From: Clostridium sardiniense
GTDB taxonomy: Bacteria > Bacillota > Clostridia > Clostridiales > Clostridiaceae
Length of the DNA: 64,000 nucleotides
Direction: 5' to 3'
Assembly (NCBI RefSeq): GCF_016907995.1
Contig: NZ_JAFBDA010000012.1
Coordinates: forward strand, 1-64,000
The notes under the pieces are model-generated. The model ran no database searches, was not told where the DNA came from, and saw only the letters and a program-made list of their open reading frames with translations. Below, piece by piece: positions 1 to 9,243 of this stretch (its first letter is position 1; every line of letters starts with the position of its first letter). The position numbers were made by a program, and so were the translations under genes.

Positions 1-304
1 AAACAAATCAAATACGACTAAATTTAAATGAATTTATATCATTATAACCACGGGGATATAATAAAAAAAGAAATAATAAACTCATTTTATTAAACCTCTT
101 AAATAATTAATCTTATATATAAAATATTGCTATTAATTTTAAATTATTATTATAAATAGATAATTAAGAGAAAGAATTTAAATAAAGTATATTTGTATCA
201 ATAAAAAATTTAGAAATTGGTATTTATATGATTTGAGTATGAAGATTTTAATAAGTTTAGTGTTATAATAAAATAAAAAACTTTGGTTTAATAGGAGCAT
301 TAAG
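1..304. other. Gene-free left edge
   Basis: No coding region is supported here on either strand. The stretch is extremely AT-rich. The only recognisable element is the promoter-like sequence just upstream of the first gene. Confidence 0.6.
261..269 (+). promoter_or_regulatory. Extended -10 promoter of the small alarmone synthetase
   Basis: TGTTATAAT is a perfect extended -10 element (TG, one base, TATAAT). It lies about 35 bases before the ATG of the next gene. No good -35 box is visible, as is usual for extended -10 promoters. Confidence 0.5.
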
Positions 305-1108
305 ATGAAGAGTAAGTTTAATATTGAAGAATTTTTAATGAAATATCCATATTGTACAGAGGTTATTAATGATAATAATATTAAAGTTAAAGATTTAGAA
401 GAGATATATAATGATTATATAAAATATAAAGATTCTTATGAAAATCAAGCAAATTTTATAGCCAATATACTACGTTCAAATGATAACGTACATTCTGTTA
501 AGTCAAGAGTTAAGGTACCTGATAGATTGATAGAAAAAGTAATAAGAAAAGCTGCTGATAGAAAAGAAAAATACGGAAACGATTTTAAGTTTACAGCGGA
601 TAATTATAAAAATGAAATAAATGATTTAATAGGAATAAGAGTTATACATATTTTTAAAGATCAATGGGAGTCAATTCATGATTTTATTATTAAAACTTGG
701 AAGGTAATAGAGATAACAGCAAATGTTAGAGATGGAGACAATACAAAAATATTTGACGATTTAAATATAGAAGTTAGATCTAGACAATCAGGTTATAGGT
801 CAGTACATTACTTAGTAGAATTTTATCCTACAAGTCAAAAAGTAATTGCAGAGATACAAGTTAGAACAATTTTTGAAGAGGGATATGGAGAAATTGACCA
901 TAGACTTAGATATTCTCATAATGAAATTCCAGAAATACTAAAGTCAAATTTACTTTTATTCAATAGAATTGTAGGGAGTGCTGATGAGATGGCATCATTA
1001 ATAAATACGCTTAGTAAAGAATGGGATGTTAAGGAAAAGGAATATAAGAATTTAATTAAAGATAAGAATGATGAAATAGAAAGATTAAAGAGAGAAATTA
1101 AAAGTTAA
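305..1108 (+). CDS. Small alarmone synthetase, RelA/SpoT-domain GTP pyrophosphokinase (YjbM/YwaC-like)
   Basis: This cytoplasmic enzyme is expected to transfer pyrophosphate from ATP to GDP or GTP, making (p)ppGpp for the stringent response. The 267-residue protein holds only a RelA_SpoT synthetase domain. It has the motif DLIGIRV, then RQSGYRSVHY starting near residue 160, and EIQVRT at 183-188 followed by GEIDHRLRY. The HD hydrolase, TGS and ACT domains of long RelA/Rel are absent, which fits the small synthetase class. The C-terminal 40 residues are charged and probably helical. It has its own extended -10 promoter and terminator, so it is monocistronic. The family call is strong; the exact subclass (RelP- or RelQ-like) is not resolved. 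Confidence 0.88.
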   Translation: MKSKFNIEEFLMKYPYCTEVINDNNIKVKDLEEIYNDYIKYKDSYENQANFIANILRSNDNVHSVKSRVKVPDRLIEKVIRKAADRKEKYGNDFKFTADNYKNEINDLIGIRVIHIFKDQWESIHDFIIKTWKVIEITANVRDGDNTKIFDDLNIEVRSRQSGYRSVHYLVEFYPTSQKVIAEIQVRTIFEEGYGEIDHRLRYSHNEIPEILKSNLLLFNRIVGSADEMASLINTLSKEWDVKEKEYKNLIKDKNDEIERLKREIKS

Positions 1109-1151
1109 GTTTTAGCGAATTTATTTACAAAAATATAATAATTAGAGAAGT

Positions 1152-1186
1152 ATACCATATATTAGCTTATTATATGGTATTTTTTA
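1152..1186 (+). terminator. Intrinsic terminator after the alarmone synthetase
   Basis: A 10-base inverted repeat (ATACCATATA / TATATGGTAT) with a 9-base loop is followed directly by a run of T. Confidence 0.75.
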
Positions 1187-1249
1187 TGTCGAAAAAGGTT
1201 TATTTAAAAAGATATTATGTAAAAATTTTCATGATATGGATTTAAAAAC

Positions 1250-1279
1250 TTGAGGGGTTTAAAATTAATATGGTATAAT
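1250..1279 (+). promoter_or_regulatory. Promoter of the penicillin-binding protein
   Basis: TTGAGG (1250-1255), an 18-base spacer and TATAAT (1274-1279) preceded by TGG, giving an extended -10. The ATG follows about 33 bases downstream, after an AGGGA ribosome binding site. Confidence 0.5.
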
Positions 1280-1311
1280 TCAGATGATTATGGAAAATGG
1301 AGGGATAAATA

Positions 1312-3321
1312 ATGAAGATTTCTAAAAAGATAATCTTAGCATTAATTATGCTACTAGGACTATCTATGTTTATGGTTAGTTGCGGAACTGATAAAGAGAA
1401 AGATGCATTTAATACATATAAACAAAAATGGATAGAAAAAGATTATAAAGGAATGTACGAAATGCTTACTACAGAGTCTAAAAGTAAGATTACAGAGGAA
1501 GAATTTGTTAACAGGTTCAGTAATATATACGGGGCTATGGGGGCTAGCAACATGGCAATTGAACCAGGTGAAGCAGAAAAGGTTGATGGTGGAGTATCTA
1601 TACCATTTACATTAACTATGGACACTGTAGCTGGAAAAGTAGAATTAAAGGATTTTAAAGCAATAGTAGCAAAAGATGATAAAGACTATAAAATTAAATG
1701 GAATGATAATTTAATATTACCTCAAATGGTTGAAGGTGATAAAGTAAAAGTTGAAACTTTTGCTGCCGCTAGAGGTAAGATATTAGATAGAGATGGAAAA
1801 GCCTTAGCAGAAGATGGAAAAGTTGATGTGGTAGGTATACATCCAGCGGTATTTGTTAAAGAAAATCAGGATAAAAAAATAAGTGAAATGGCAAAAGTTC
1901 TTGATATAAGTGAAGATACTATAAAGAAAAAGCTTGAGGCTAATAAGAACCCAGGAAACTTTGTTGAAATCGTAAAGATACTTCCAACAGACGATAGAGT
2001 TAAAAAGTTAGAAAATCGTGATACAGAAGGTATAATGATTCAAAATACAACTTCTAGAATATACAATGGTGGAGAAGCCTTTGGTAGACTTGTAGGATAT
2101 ATAGGACCAATAACAGCAGAAGAATTAGAGAAAATGAAGGATAAGGGTTATACTTCAAGTAGTATAATTGGTAAAAGTGGATTAGAACAAGTGTATGAAG
2201 ATACATTAAGAAAGAAAAATGGTGGAGAAATATATATAGAAAGAGGAAATGAAAAAATATCAGTAGCAAAGAAAGATGCTGAAAATGGAAAAGATATAAA
2301 ACTTTCTATAGATTCAAAACTTCAAAGTAAGGTATATGATGAAATGAATGGAGAAAAGGGAGCATCAACAGCGGTGAATCCAAAAACAGGAGAAGTACTT
2401 GCTATGGTTAGTGCACCTTCATATGATTCAAATATGTATACAACATATATGACAAAGACTCAAAAGAAAGAACTTGAAGATACAAAGTATGCAGTACAAG
2501 AAAATAGATTCAATAAAGCATACTCACCAGGTTCAACATTTAAGCTAATAACAGCAACTACTGGCTTAGAGGATGGAGTAATTAAGCCAGATCAAGCAAA
2601 GGATATCAAAGGAACTACTTGGCAAAAAGATAGCTCATGGGGAGATTATAAAGTAACAAGGGTAGATGATCCAGGAAAGCCTGTTAATTTAGTTGATGCT
2701 GTTAAGTATTCAGATAATATTTATTTTGCGCAAGCTGCATTAGATATTGGAGCAGATAAATTTATAGAAGGTGCTAAGAAGTTTGGTATAGGAGAAAAAA
2801 TGGAATTTGGATACCCAATGGCAGATTCTCAAATATCAAATGATGGAAAGATTAAAGATGATATAGCTTTAGCGGACAGTGGTTATGGACAAGGTCAAGT
2901 AATGGTTACACCATTAAATATGGCGTTAGCATATAGTGCTATTGGAAATAACGGAGATATAATGCAACCAAGATTAGTTACAAGTATAAATGGAGATGCA
3001 AAGGTTTGGAAGAAAGGTGCTATAGATTCAAAATATATGCCAGACATAATAAAAGCTTTTGAAGCTCCAATTAATGATGCTGGAGGAACTGCAACAGATG
3101 CAAAGATACCTGGAATAAGTATTGCAGGTAAAACTGGAACAGCAGAAATAAAAGAAAAACAAAATGATACAAAGGGCAAAGAAAATGGATGGTTTGTAGC
3201 AGTTGATACAAAGAATTCAAAGATTGCAATATCAATGATTCTTGAGGATGTAAAGGATCAAGGAGGATCTCATGCAGTTACTCCAAGAGTTAGAAAAGTT
3301 TTAGAAGCTTACCTAAAATAA
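1312..3321 (+). CDS. Lipoprotein class B penicillin-binding protein, MecA/PBP2a-like transpeptidase
   Basis: This protein cross-links peptidoglycan outside the membrane. The 669-residue sequence starts with a lipoprotein signal peptide ending at MVSC. An NTF2-like MecA_N region covers roughly residues 30-140, a PBP dimer domain about 145-310, and the transpeptidase the rest. All three catalytic motifs are visible: STFK at 408-411 (nucleophile Ser408), SDN at 467-469 and KTGT at 607-610. The MecA_N plus dimer plus transpeptidase order is that of PBP2a and B. subtilis PBP3, families noted for low beta-lactam affinity; affinity here cannot be read from sequence. A lipid anchor in place of the usual N-terminal transmembrane helix is worth noting. 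It is monocistronic, between its own promoter and terminator. Confidence 0.88.
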   Translation: MKISKKIILALIMLLGLSMFMVSCGTDKEKDAFNTYKQKWIEKDYKGMYEMLTTESKSKITEEEFVNRFSNIYGAMGASNMAIEPGEAEKVDGGVSIPFTLTMDTVAGKVELKDFKAIVAKDDKDYKIKWNDNLILPQMVEGDKVKVETFAAARGKILDRDGKALAEDGKVDVVGIHPAVFVKENQDKKISEMAKVLDISEDTIKKKLEANKNPGNFVEIVKILPTDDRVKKLENRDTEGIMIQNTTSRIYNGGEAFGRLVGYIGPITAEELEKMKDKGYTSSSIIGKSGLEQVYEDTLRKKNGGEIYIERGNEKISVAKKDAENGKDIKLSIDSKLQSKVYDEMNGEKGASTAVNPKTGEVLAMVSAPSYDSNMYTTYMTKTQKKELEDTKYAVQENRFNKAYSPGSTFKLITATTGLEDGVIKPDQAKDIKGTTWQKDSSWGDYKVTRVDDPGKPVNLVDAVKYSDNIYFAQAALDIGADKFIEGAKKFGIGEKMEFGYPMADSQISNDGKIKDDIALADSGYGQGQVMVTPLNMALAYSAIGNNGDIMQPRLVTSINGDAKVWKKGAIDSKYMPDIIKAFEAPINDAGGTATDAKIPGISIAGKTGTAEIKEKQNDTKGKENGWFVAVDTKNSKIAISMILEDVKDQGGSHAVTPRVRKVLEAYLK

Positions 3322-3334
3322 TTTATAAGACCAG

Positions 3335-3367
3335 AAAAGACATTACCTAGAAAGGTGATGTCTTTTT
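3335..3367 (+). terminator. Intrinsic terminator after the PBP gene
   Basis: The near-perfect stem AAAAGACATTACCT / AGGTGATGTCTTTT (one mismatch) has a tight loop and is followed by T residues. Confidence 0.8.
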
Positions 3368-3433
3368 ATATTTTTAAATAATAATTTATATAAAATATCA
3401 TAGAAATTCGATAGAAATGTTAAGAAATTTGTA

Positions 3434-3462
3434 TGGAATAAGATGGTAAATTTATCTATAAT
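3434..3462 (+). promoter_or_regulatory. Promoter of the mgl operon
   Basis: A perfect TATAAT -10 box lies at 3457-3462. At the ideal 17-base distance the -35 is only TGGAAT, so this promoter is probably activator-dependent or weak. The -10 overlaps the cre-like site. Confidence 0.5.
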
Positions 3463-3477
3463 GAAAACGTAAACAAA
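3460..3477 (+). promoter_or_regulatory. Catabolite-responsive element (cre) for CcpA
   Basis: The 18 bases AATGAAAACGTAAACAAA match the B. subtilis cre consensus WWTGNAARCGNWWWCAWW at every position. The site overlaps the -10 box and the expected transcription start of mglB, a placement typical of CcpA repression. This suggests glucose shuts off the operon. Confidence 0.65.
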
Positions 3478-3503
3478 ATCAAAATATGTATGGAGGGGTT
3501 AAA

Positions 3504-4547
3504 ATGATAAAATTAAAAAAAGTACTTGCCATAGCTATGGCAACTATGATGCTTGGAGGAGCACTTGCAGGTTGTAGTGGCAGTGACGATAAAAAAGAGG
3601 GGGGAGCAGACTCAGGAAAAGCGGTAAAAGTAGGGGTATGCTTATACAAATTTGATGATACTTATATTTCAACTGTTCGTCAGAACTTAGAAAAGATTCA
3701 AAAGGATAACGAAGGTAAAGTTGAATTTACTTTCTATGATGGAAAAGGTGATCAAGCTACACAAAATGATAGTATTGATACATTGTTACAAAAAGATAAT
3801 GATCTTTTAATGGTAAATTTAGTTGATACAGGAGCTGCTCAAACTGTTGTAGATAAAATAAAAGCTGCAGATGTTCCAGTAGTTTTATTTAATAGAGAAC
3901 CAGCTACAACAGATGCTATAAAATCATTTGATAAGTCTATATTTGTAGGAACAAATGCTAAAGAGGCTGGAGTATTACAAGGAAAAATACTTGCAGATCA
4001 ATGGAAAGCAAATAAGGATTTAGATAAAAATGGTGATGGAGTAATGCAATATGTAATGCTTAAAGGAGAACCAGATAATCCAGAAGCTGTTGCAAGAACT
4101 AAATTCTCAGTTTCAACAATTGAAGAAGCTGGTATAAAGACAAAGGAATTAGCAAACCAAGTATGTAACTGGGAACAAGCACCAGCTCAAAATGCTACTG
4201 AAGCTTGGCTTTCAAGATATAATGATGAGATTGAAGTTGTAATTGCAAATAATGATGGTATGGCTCAAGGTGCTATAGCAGCATTACAAGCTAAAGGATA
4301 TAACAATGGTGATGCTAAAAAGACTATACCAGTAGTTGGTGTTGATGCTACAGCAGCAGCACAAGACCTTATATCTAAAGGATTCATGACAGGTTCTGTA
4401 CTTCAAGATGCAGAAGCAATGGCAACGGCTCTTTATAAATGTGGTATGAATTTAGCAGAAGGTAAGAGTGCTATAGAGGGAACTGATTATAAATTTGATG
4501 ATACAGGAGTTTCAGTTCGTATACCATACAAAGAATATACTAAATAA
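3504..4547 (+). CDS. mglB: Galactose/glucose ABC transporter substrate-binding lipoprotein
   Basis: This lipid-anchored binding protein captures galactose or a related sugar for MglA/MglC. The first in-frame ATG is at 3486, but GGAGGGG at 3492-3498 fits the ATG at 3504, giving 347 residues. A signal peptide ends at the lipobox LAGC (Cys24). The rest is a periplasmic-binding-protein type 1 fold. The loop DKNGDGVMQY from residue 174 matches the calcium-binding loop of E. coli MglB, and NNDGMAQGAI is the familiar sugar-contact and hinge region. It is first in the mgl operon. A close paralogue lies at 12040-13095. The sugar (galactose, methylgalactoside or glucose) is inferred from family similarity. 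Confidence 0.9.
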   Translation: MIKLKKVLAIAMATMMLGGALAGCSGSDDKKEGGADSGKAVKVGVCLYKFDDTYISTVRQNLEKIQKDNEGKVEFTFYDGKGDQATQNDSIDTLLQKDNDLLMVNLVDTGAAQTVVDKIKAADVPVVLFNREPATTDAIKSFDKSIFVGTNAKEAGVLQGKILADQWKANKDLDKNGDGVMQYVMLKGEPDNPEAVARTKFSVSTIEEAGIKTKELANQVCNWEQAPAQNATEAWLSRYNDEIEVVIANNDGMAQGAIAALQAKGYNNGDAKKTIPVVGVDATAAAQDLISKGFMTGSVLQDAEAMATALYKCGMNLAEGKSAIEGTDYKFDDTGVSVRIPYKEYTK

Positions 4548-4566
4548 ATTAAATAATTTTAAATAA

Positions 4567-4604
4567 AAGTTGCACTATATTATGTATGTAATATAGTGCA
4601 ACTT
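4567..4604 (+). repeat. 16-bp perfect hairpin between mglB and mglA
   Basis: AAGTTGCACTATATTA (4567-4582) is exactly complementary to 4589-4604, with a 6-base loop. No T-run follows, so it is probably an mRNA-stabilising or processing stem, or a weak terminator, that keeps mglB expression above mglA/mglC. Such stems are common after binding-protein genes in ABC operons. Confidence 0.7.
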
Positions 4605-4637
4605 AAAATAAGCAGAAAAGTGGTGAGAGCGAAGATT

Positions 4638-6137
4638 ATGGAAAAATTAAAATATGTATTAGAGATGAGTAACATATGTAAAAGCTTCCCTGGGGTAAAA
4701 GCACTAGATGGTGTGCAGCTTAAAGTTCGTCCTGGAACTGTACATGCTTTAATGGGTGAGAATGGAGCTGGTAAATCAACTTTAATGAAATGTCTATTCG
4801 GAGTTTATATAGAAGATGAAGGAGAAATCTTAATCGAAGGACAAAAATGTAAATTTTCTAATCCTAAGCAAGCTATGGAGAATGGGGTATCAATGGTACA
4901 CCAAGAATTAAATCAAGTATTACAAAGAGATGTTATGGATAATATTTGGCTTGGAAGATACCCAAGTAATAAAGGAATTATAAGTCAGAAAACAATGTTC
5001 GAGGAGACTAAAAAAATCTTCGATGAATTAGATATAGATGTAAATCCAAAAGTTAAGATGGCAAAACTATCTGTTTCACAAAGGCAGATGGTTGAAATTG
5101 CAAAGGCTGTATCTTACAATGCAAAAATATTAGTTCTTGATGAGCCTACATCATCTTTAACTCAAGAGGAAGTTAATCATCTATTTAAAATAATTAATAA
5201 ATTAAGAGATAAAGGATGCGGAATAATTTATATATCACATAAGATGGAAGAAATACTTCAAATATCTGATGATGTAACCATTATGCGTGATGGAAAATGG
5301 ATTGATACAATACCTTCAAAAGGTTTAACTACAGATAAGATAATAAAACTTATGGTTGGACGTGATTTAACAAATCGTTTTCCGCCAAAAATAAATAAGC
5401 CTGGTGAGATGATATTAGAAGTTAAAAATCTTACAGGATCAAGTGATCAATCAGTAAAAGATGTTTCTTTTGAGTTAAGAAAAGGAGAAATTCTTGGAGT
5501 TGCAGGACTGGTTGGGTCTAAGAGAACAGAGTTACTTGAAACTATCTTTGGAATTGAATCACATAGCGAAGGCGAAATAAAATTACACGGAAAAAGTGTA
5601 AATAATAAAAATTCAAGAACCGCTATAAAAAATGGTTTTGCATTACTAACAGAGGAACGTAGAGCAACAGGGATTTTTGGAGGCCTTGATATAAAATTTA
5701 ATACCATGATTGCTAATATAGATAATTATAGTAAGGGTGGAGTATTAGATAATAAAAAAATGGCAGAAGATACTAAGTGGGTTATTGACAGTATGAAAGT
5801 TAAGACACCTAGTCAAAAGACACAAATTAAGAATTTGTCAGGAGGTAATCAGCAAAAAGTAATAATAGGTAGATGGTTATTAACAAACCCAGAGGTATTA
5901 CTTTTAGATGAGCCTACAAGAGGAATTGATGTTGGTGCAAAATATGAGATATATCAATTAATAATAGATTTAGCTAATAAGGAGAAGGGGATTATTGTTG
6001 TTTCTTCTGAAATGCCAGAGCTTCTTGGAATCTGTGACAGAATTCTTGTAATGTCAAATGGTAGATTAGCAGGAATAGAAGATACAAATAAGCTTAATCA
6101 AGAAAAAATTATGGAATTAGCTGCTAAATATATTTAA
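4638..6137 (+). CDS. mglA: Galactose ABC transporter, double ATP-binding subunit
   Basis: This is the ATPase that powers sugar import through MglC. The reading frame extends back to a GTG at 4596, but that codon lies inside the 16-bp hairpin; the ATG at 4638 behind GGTGAGAG is preferred and gives 499 residues, near the usual 506. There are two fused ABC domains. The first has Walker [10 protein letters not shown] (residues 40-48), signature LSVSQ and Walker [11 protein letters not shown]. The second has a degenerate Walker A region (GLVGSKRTE), a canonical signature LSGGNQQ from residue 400, and [11 protein letters not shown]. One degenerate site is normal for MglA/RbsA proteins. The ribosome-binding site sits just after the hairpin. 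Confidence 0.9.
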   Translation: MEKLKYVLEMSNICKSFPGVKALDGVQLKVRPGTVHALMGENGAGKSTLMKCLFGVYIEDEGEILIEGQKCKFSNPKQAMENGVSMVHQELNQVLQRDVMDNIWLGRYPSNKGIISQKTMFEETKKIFDELDIDVNPKVKMAKLSVSQRQMVEIAKAVSYNAKILVLDEPTSSLTQEEVNHLFKIINKLRDKGCGIIYISHKMEEILQISDDVTIMRDGKWIDTIPSKGLTTDKIIKLMVGRDLTNRFPPKINKPGEMILEVKNLTGSSDQSVKDVSFELRKGEILGVAGLVGSKRTELLETIFGIESHSEGEIKLHGKSVNNKNSRTAIKNGFALLTEERRATGIFGGLDIKFNTMIANIDNYSKGGVLDNKKMAEDTKWVIDSMKVKTPSQKTQIKNLSGGNQQKVIIGRWLLTNPEVLLLDEPTRGIDVGAKYEIYQLIIDLANKEKGIIVVSSEMPELLGICDRILVMSNGRLAGIEDTNKLNQEKIMELAAKYI

Positions 6138-6153
6138 AACTTAGGGGGATAGT

Positions 6154-7176
6154 ATGGAAAAGGTAAAAATGAATAAAGAACAAGTAAGTAAGTTTATGGT
6201 AAACTATGCGCTATACATAGTGCTAGCAATGATGATAGTTTTCTTTGTAATAAAAGAACCATCATTCCTTTCATTTAAAAACTTAACTAATATTTTAAGT
6301 CAAGCTTCAACGCGTGGTATTCTAGCACTAGGGGTTGCTGGACTTATAGTATTGCAAGGAACGGACCTTTCAGCAGGTCGTATATTAGGATTTACAGCAA
6401 TAGTTTCAGCATCATTATTACAATCTACAACATATGTATCAAGAATGTATCCAGACCTTCCACAATTACCAGTAGTTGTGCCATTAATTGTAGCCATGAT
6501 AATTGGAGGTATGTTTGGAGCTGTTAATGGATTTGGTGTTGCAAAATTAAAGGTACATGCATTTATAATTACTTTAGGAACGCAACTTATTGCATATGGT
6601 GCATCATGTCTTTATATTGATAGACCACCACTAGGAGCGCAACCAGTCGCTAACTTAGACCAAAGATATACGAATTTAGTAACAGGAAATTTAAAGTTAG
6701 GACCAATAGAAATTCCATATTTAATTTTTTACTTAGTAATTATTGCATTAATTATGTGGTTTATTTGGAATAAAACAAAACTTGGAAAAAATATGTTTGC
6801 CATAGGTGGAAATCCAGAAGCTGCAGCAGTATCTGGCGTAAATTTAGCTAAGAATATTATGATTATATTTATAATATCAGGTATATTATATGGTATTGCA
6901 GGATTCTTAGAAGCTGCAAGGGCTGGTTCTACAACTACTAGTACAGGGTTTAACTATGAATTGGATGCTATATCAGCCTGCGTAGTTGGAGGAGTATCAT
7001 TTACTGGTGGGGTTGGTACAATACCTGGAGTATTAATAGGTACAGTACTTCTTCAAGTTATAAACTATGGATTAAACTTCATAGGAGTAAATGCTTACTG
7101 GCAATTTATAATAAGAGGTTTAATTATAATAGTAGCAGTTTCACTTGATGTAAGAAAATATCTTGCTAAAAAGTAA
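6154..7176 (+). CDS. mglC: Galactose ABC transporter permease
   Basis: The 340-residue inner-membrane permease belongs to the BPD_transp_2 (RbsC/MglC) family, with about ten hydrophobic segments. The conserved region LIVLQGTDLSAGR near residues 60-75 and the family motif GGVSFTGGVGTIPG near residues 278-291 are present. It starts 16 bases after mglA behind AGGGGGA, so the genes are translated from one message. It forms the channel with MglA, and MglB delivers the sugar. Confidence 0.92.
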   Translation: MEKVKMNKEQVSKFMVNYALYIVLAMMIVFFVIKEPSFLSFKNLTNILSQASTRGILALGVAGLIVLQGTDLSAGRILGFTAIVSASLLQSTTYVSRMYPDLPQLPVVVPLIVAMIIGGMFGAVNGFGVAKLKVHAFIITLGTQLIAYGASCLYIDRPPLGAQPVANLDQRYTNLVTGNLKLGPIEIPYLIFYLVIIALIMWFIWNKTKLGKNMFAIGGNPEAAAVSGVNLAKNIMIIFIISGILYGIAGFLEAARAGSTTTSTGFNYELDAISACVVGGVSFTGGVGTIPGVLIGTVLLQVINYGLNFIGVNAYWQFIIRGLIIIVAVSLDVRKYLAKK

Positions 7177-7189
7177 TAGGAGAGATATT

Positions 7190-7369
7190 ATGGAGAACAA
7201 TAATATAGAACAAGAGATTTTAGAAAAACAAAATAATGAACCTAAAAGAAATATTAGAGATAGCTTATATGGAAAGATAGATGTATCATTGAAAAATATG
7301 GATAGATTTATTACCGTATTATTAGTTATGTTAGGATTAGCTATAACTTTAGGAGTTGTTATTAAATAA
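7190..7369 (+). CDS. Small single-pass membrane protein at the end of the mgl operon
   Basis: No family is recognised. The start is taken at the ATG at 7190 because AGGAGAG lies 7 bases upstream. The frame opens earlier, but that part overlaps mglC without a ribosome site. The 59-residue protein has a charged, polar N-terminal half rich in Asn, Glu and Lys, and one hydrophobic helix (about residues 38-57) at the C-terminus, so it is probably tail-anchored. It lies 13 bases after mglC and before the operon terminator, so it is almost certainly co-expressed with the transporter. It could be a transporter-associated small protein; no role is proven. Confidence 0.65.
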   Translation: MENNNIEQEILEKQNNEPKRNIRDSLYGKIDVSLKNMDRFITVLLVMLGLAITLGVVIK

Positions 7370-7389
7370 AAAAATTAATAGATCTTAAT

Positions 7390-7440
7390 AGGATTGATGG
7401 AAAAAACTTAAGTTTTATTCTATCAATCCTTTTTAATTTT
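7390..7440 (+). terminator. Intrinsic terminator of the mgl operon
   Basis: The arms AGGATTGATGGA and TTCTATCAATCCT enclose a second small palindrome (AAAACTTAAGTTTT) and are followed by TTTTAATTTT. Confidence 0.75.
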
Positions 7441-7628
7441 TAAATTTAAAATAATTATAGTAAATTATTTTAAATTACTATACATTTTTAGAAAATACAT
7501 AATTAATATTAATTTTTATTACAAAATAAGAATAAAATGTTGAATAACAAATAATATGATGAGATAATCTATTATAAGGTATAAATTACATTAAAATGAA
7601 AAGGGTATAAATAATGGGAGAAAAGGGT

Positions 7629-9230
7629 ATGGATTTATATAAGGTTTTAATAGTCGATGATGAAGAAGAGATTCGTCAAGGGATTATAAGAAAAATAGAT
7701 TGGGAAAAGTATGGTTTTATAGTTGTAGGTGATGCTGAAAATGGCAAAGATGCATTAGAGAAAACAGAGAGATTACAGCCAGATATAATTATGACAGATA
7801 TAAAAATGCCGTTTATGGATGGATTAGAATTAGGAGAAAAAATAAAAGATATTCTTCCATCTACAAAAATTATAATTTTTTCAGGATCAGATGAATTAGA
7901 ATATGCGCATAAAGCCATAAAAATAAATGTAGTAGATTATGTTTTGAAGCCAATAAACTCTAATGAGCTAATTGAAGTGTTAAAATCATTAAAAGATAAA
8001 ATAGATAAAGAGTATGATGAAAAAAAGAATGTAGAGAAACTTTATGAGTATTATAAAGAAAGTTTACCTATTTTAAAGGAGAAATTTTTAGTAGGAACAA
8101 TAGAAGGAAGAATAAGAAGTGAATCATTAAAAAAGGAAGCTAAGGAACTTGGAATAGAGTTTAGTTTTCCTTTTGTTTCTGTAGGAGTAATAAATACTGA
8201 TAGCATAAAAGAAAAAATAGATGAAGAAGAATTAAAAGAAGAATTAATAAATATATCAATAAAACAAATATTAGATGAAGTAATTATAGATTACTGTAAC
8301 TGTATAAGTTTTATATACTCAGGAACTATAGTCGTAATAGGAAATTTAAAGAGTGAGGAAGAGATATTAAAATTTATAAAGGGATTAAATGAAGTATGCA
8401 AAACATCAGAGCGTATAATTGGAAAAAGAGTTTCAGCTGGAGTTGGACAAGTAACTAGTGATTATTCTGAAATGAGATTCTCTTATAAGATGGCAAGGAA
8501 TGCTCTTCATTATAGAATTGTACTAGGAAGAGGGAAAGCCATATATATAGATGATGTGGAGCCAGATAATTCAGTTCAATTACAATTTGATGAGAATGAT
8601 GAGAGAGAGCTACTTAATTCCATTAAAATAAAAGGAGCTAAAGAAATAAGGGAAACCGTACATAGACTATTTATAAGAGTAAAGAAATCTTTATTACCAT
8701 TTAATCAATATAAAATTTATTTAATACAAATTACGACATCGTTATTAAAGGTGACACAGGCTTATAATTTAAGTGTAGATGAAGTTTTTGGAGAAAATTT
8801 TAATTGTTATAGTCATTTAGATAACTTTGATTCAATAGATGATATAGAGGAATGGTTTGTAGAAAGGTCTATAAAAATAAATTATCTAATAAAAAGAGAG
8901 AGGTTAGACTCATCAAAATTGCTTGTAGATAAAGCGAAAAGATATATTGATAGAAATTATAGTGATAGTGATATGTCTGTAGAAAAGGTTTGCAAAAATC
9001 TACATGTTAGTCCAACTTATTTTTCTACAATATTTAAAAAAGAAACTGGAACTAGTTTTATAAATTATTTAACAACTGTGAGGTTAGAGGTTGCAGTGAA
9101 TTTGTTAAATACAACAGACTATAAATCATATGTTATAGCTGAAAAAGTTGGATATCTAGAGGCAAATTATTTTAGTTACGTATTTAAGAAAAAATTTGGA
9201 GTATCTCCATCAAAATATAGGAATAGTTAA
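7629..9230 (+). CDS. YesN-type response regulator with AraC DNA-binding domain
   Basis: This transcription factor is activated by phosphorylation and probably controls sugar uptake genes. An in-frame ATG lies at 7614; the ATG at 7629, 8 bases after GGGAG, is chosen, giving 533 residues. The receiver domain spans residues 1-120, with acidic residues VDDEEE near the N-terminus, phospho-acceptor Asp57 in MTDIKMP and Lys in LKPI. A long central region of unknown fold follows. The C-terminal 100 residues form two helix-turn-helix units of the AraC family, ending in VFKKKFGVSPSKYR. The kinase gene follows 13 bases after its stop. The neighbouring mgl operon is the obvious candidate target (inference). 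Confidence 0.88.
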   Translation: MDLYKVLIVDDEEEIRQGIIRKIDWEKYGFIVVGDAENGKDALEKTERLQPDIIMTDIKMPFMDGLELGEKIKDILPSTKIIIFSGSDELEYAHKAIKINVVDYVLKPINSNELIEVLKSLKDKIDKEYDEKKNVEKLYEYYKESLPILKEKFLVGTIEGRIRSESLKKEAKELGIEFSFPFVSVGVINTDSIKEKIDEEELKEELINISIKQILDEVIIDYCNCISFIYSGTIVVIGNLKSEEEILKFIKGLNEVCKTSERIIGKRVSAGVGQVTSDYSEMRFSYKMARNALHYRIVLGRGKAIYIDDVEPDNSVQLQFDENDERELLNSIKIKGAKEIRETVHRLFIRVKKSLLPFNQYKIYLIQITTSLLKVTQAYNLSVDEVFGENFNCYSHLDNFDSIDDIEEWFVERSIKINYLIKRERLDSSKLLVDKAKRYIDRNYSDSDMSVEKVCKNLHVSPTYFSTIFKKETGTSFINYLTTVRLEVAVNLLNTTDYKSYVIAEKVGYLEANYFSYVFKKKFGVSPSKYRNS

Positions 9231-9243
9231 GCAGGTAAACTAT

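Noticed and set aside
4596..4637. GTG start for mglA at 4596
   Set aside because: The codon lies inside the 16-bp hairpin with no ribosome site; the ATG at 4638 is well placed.
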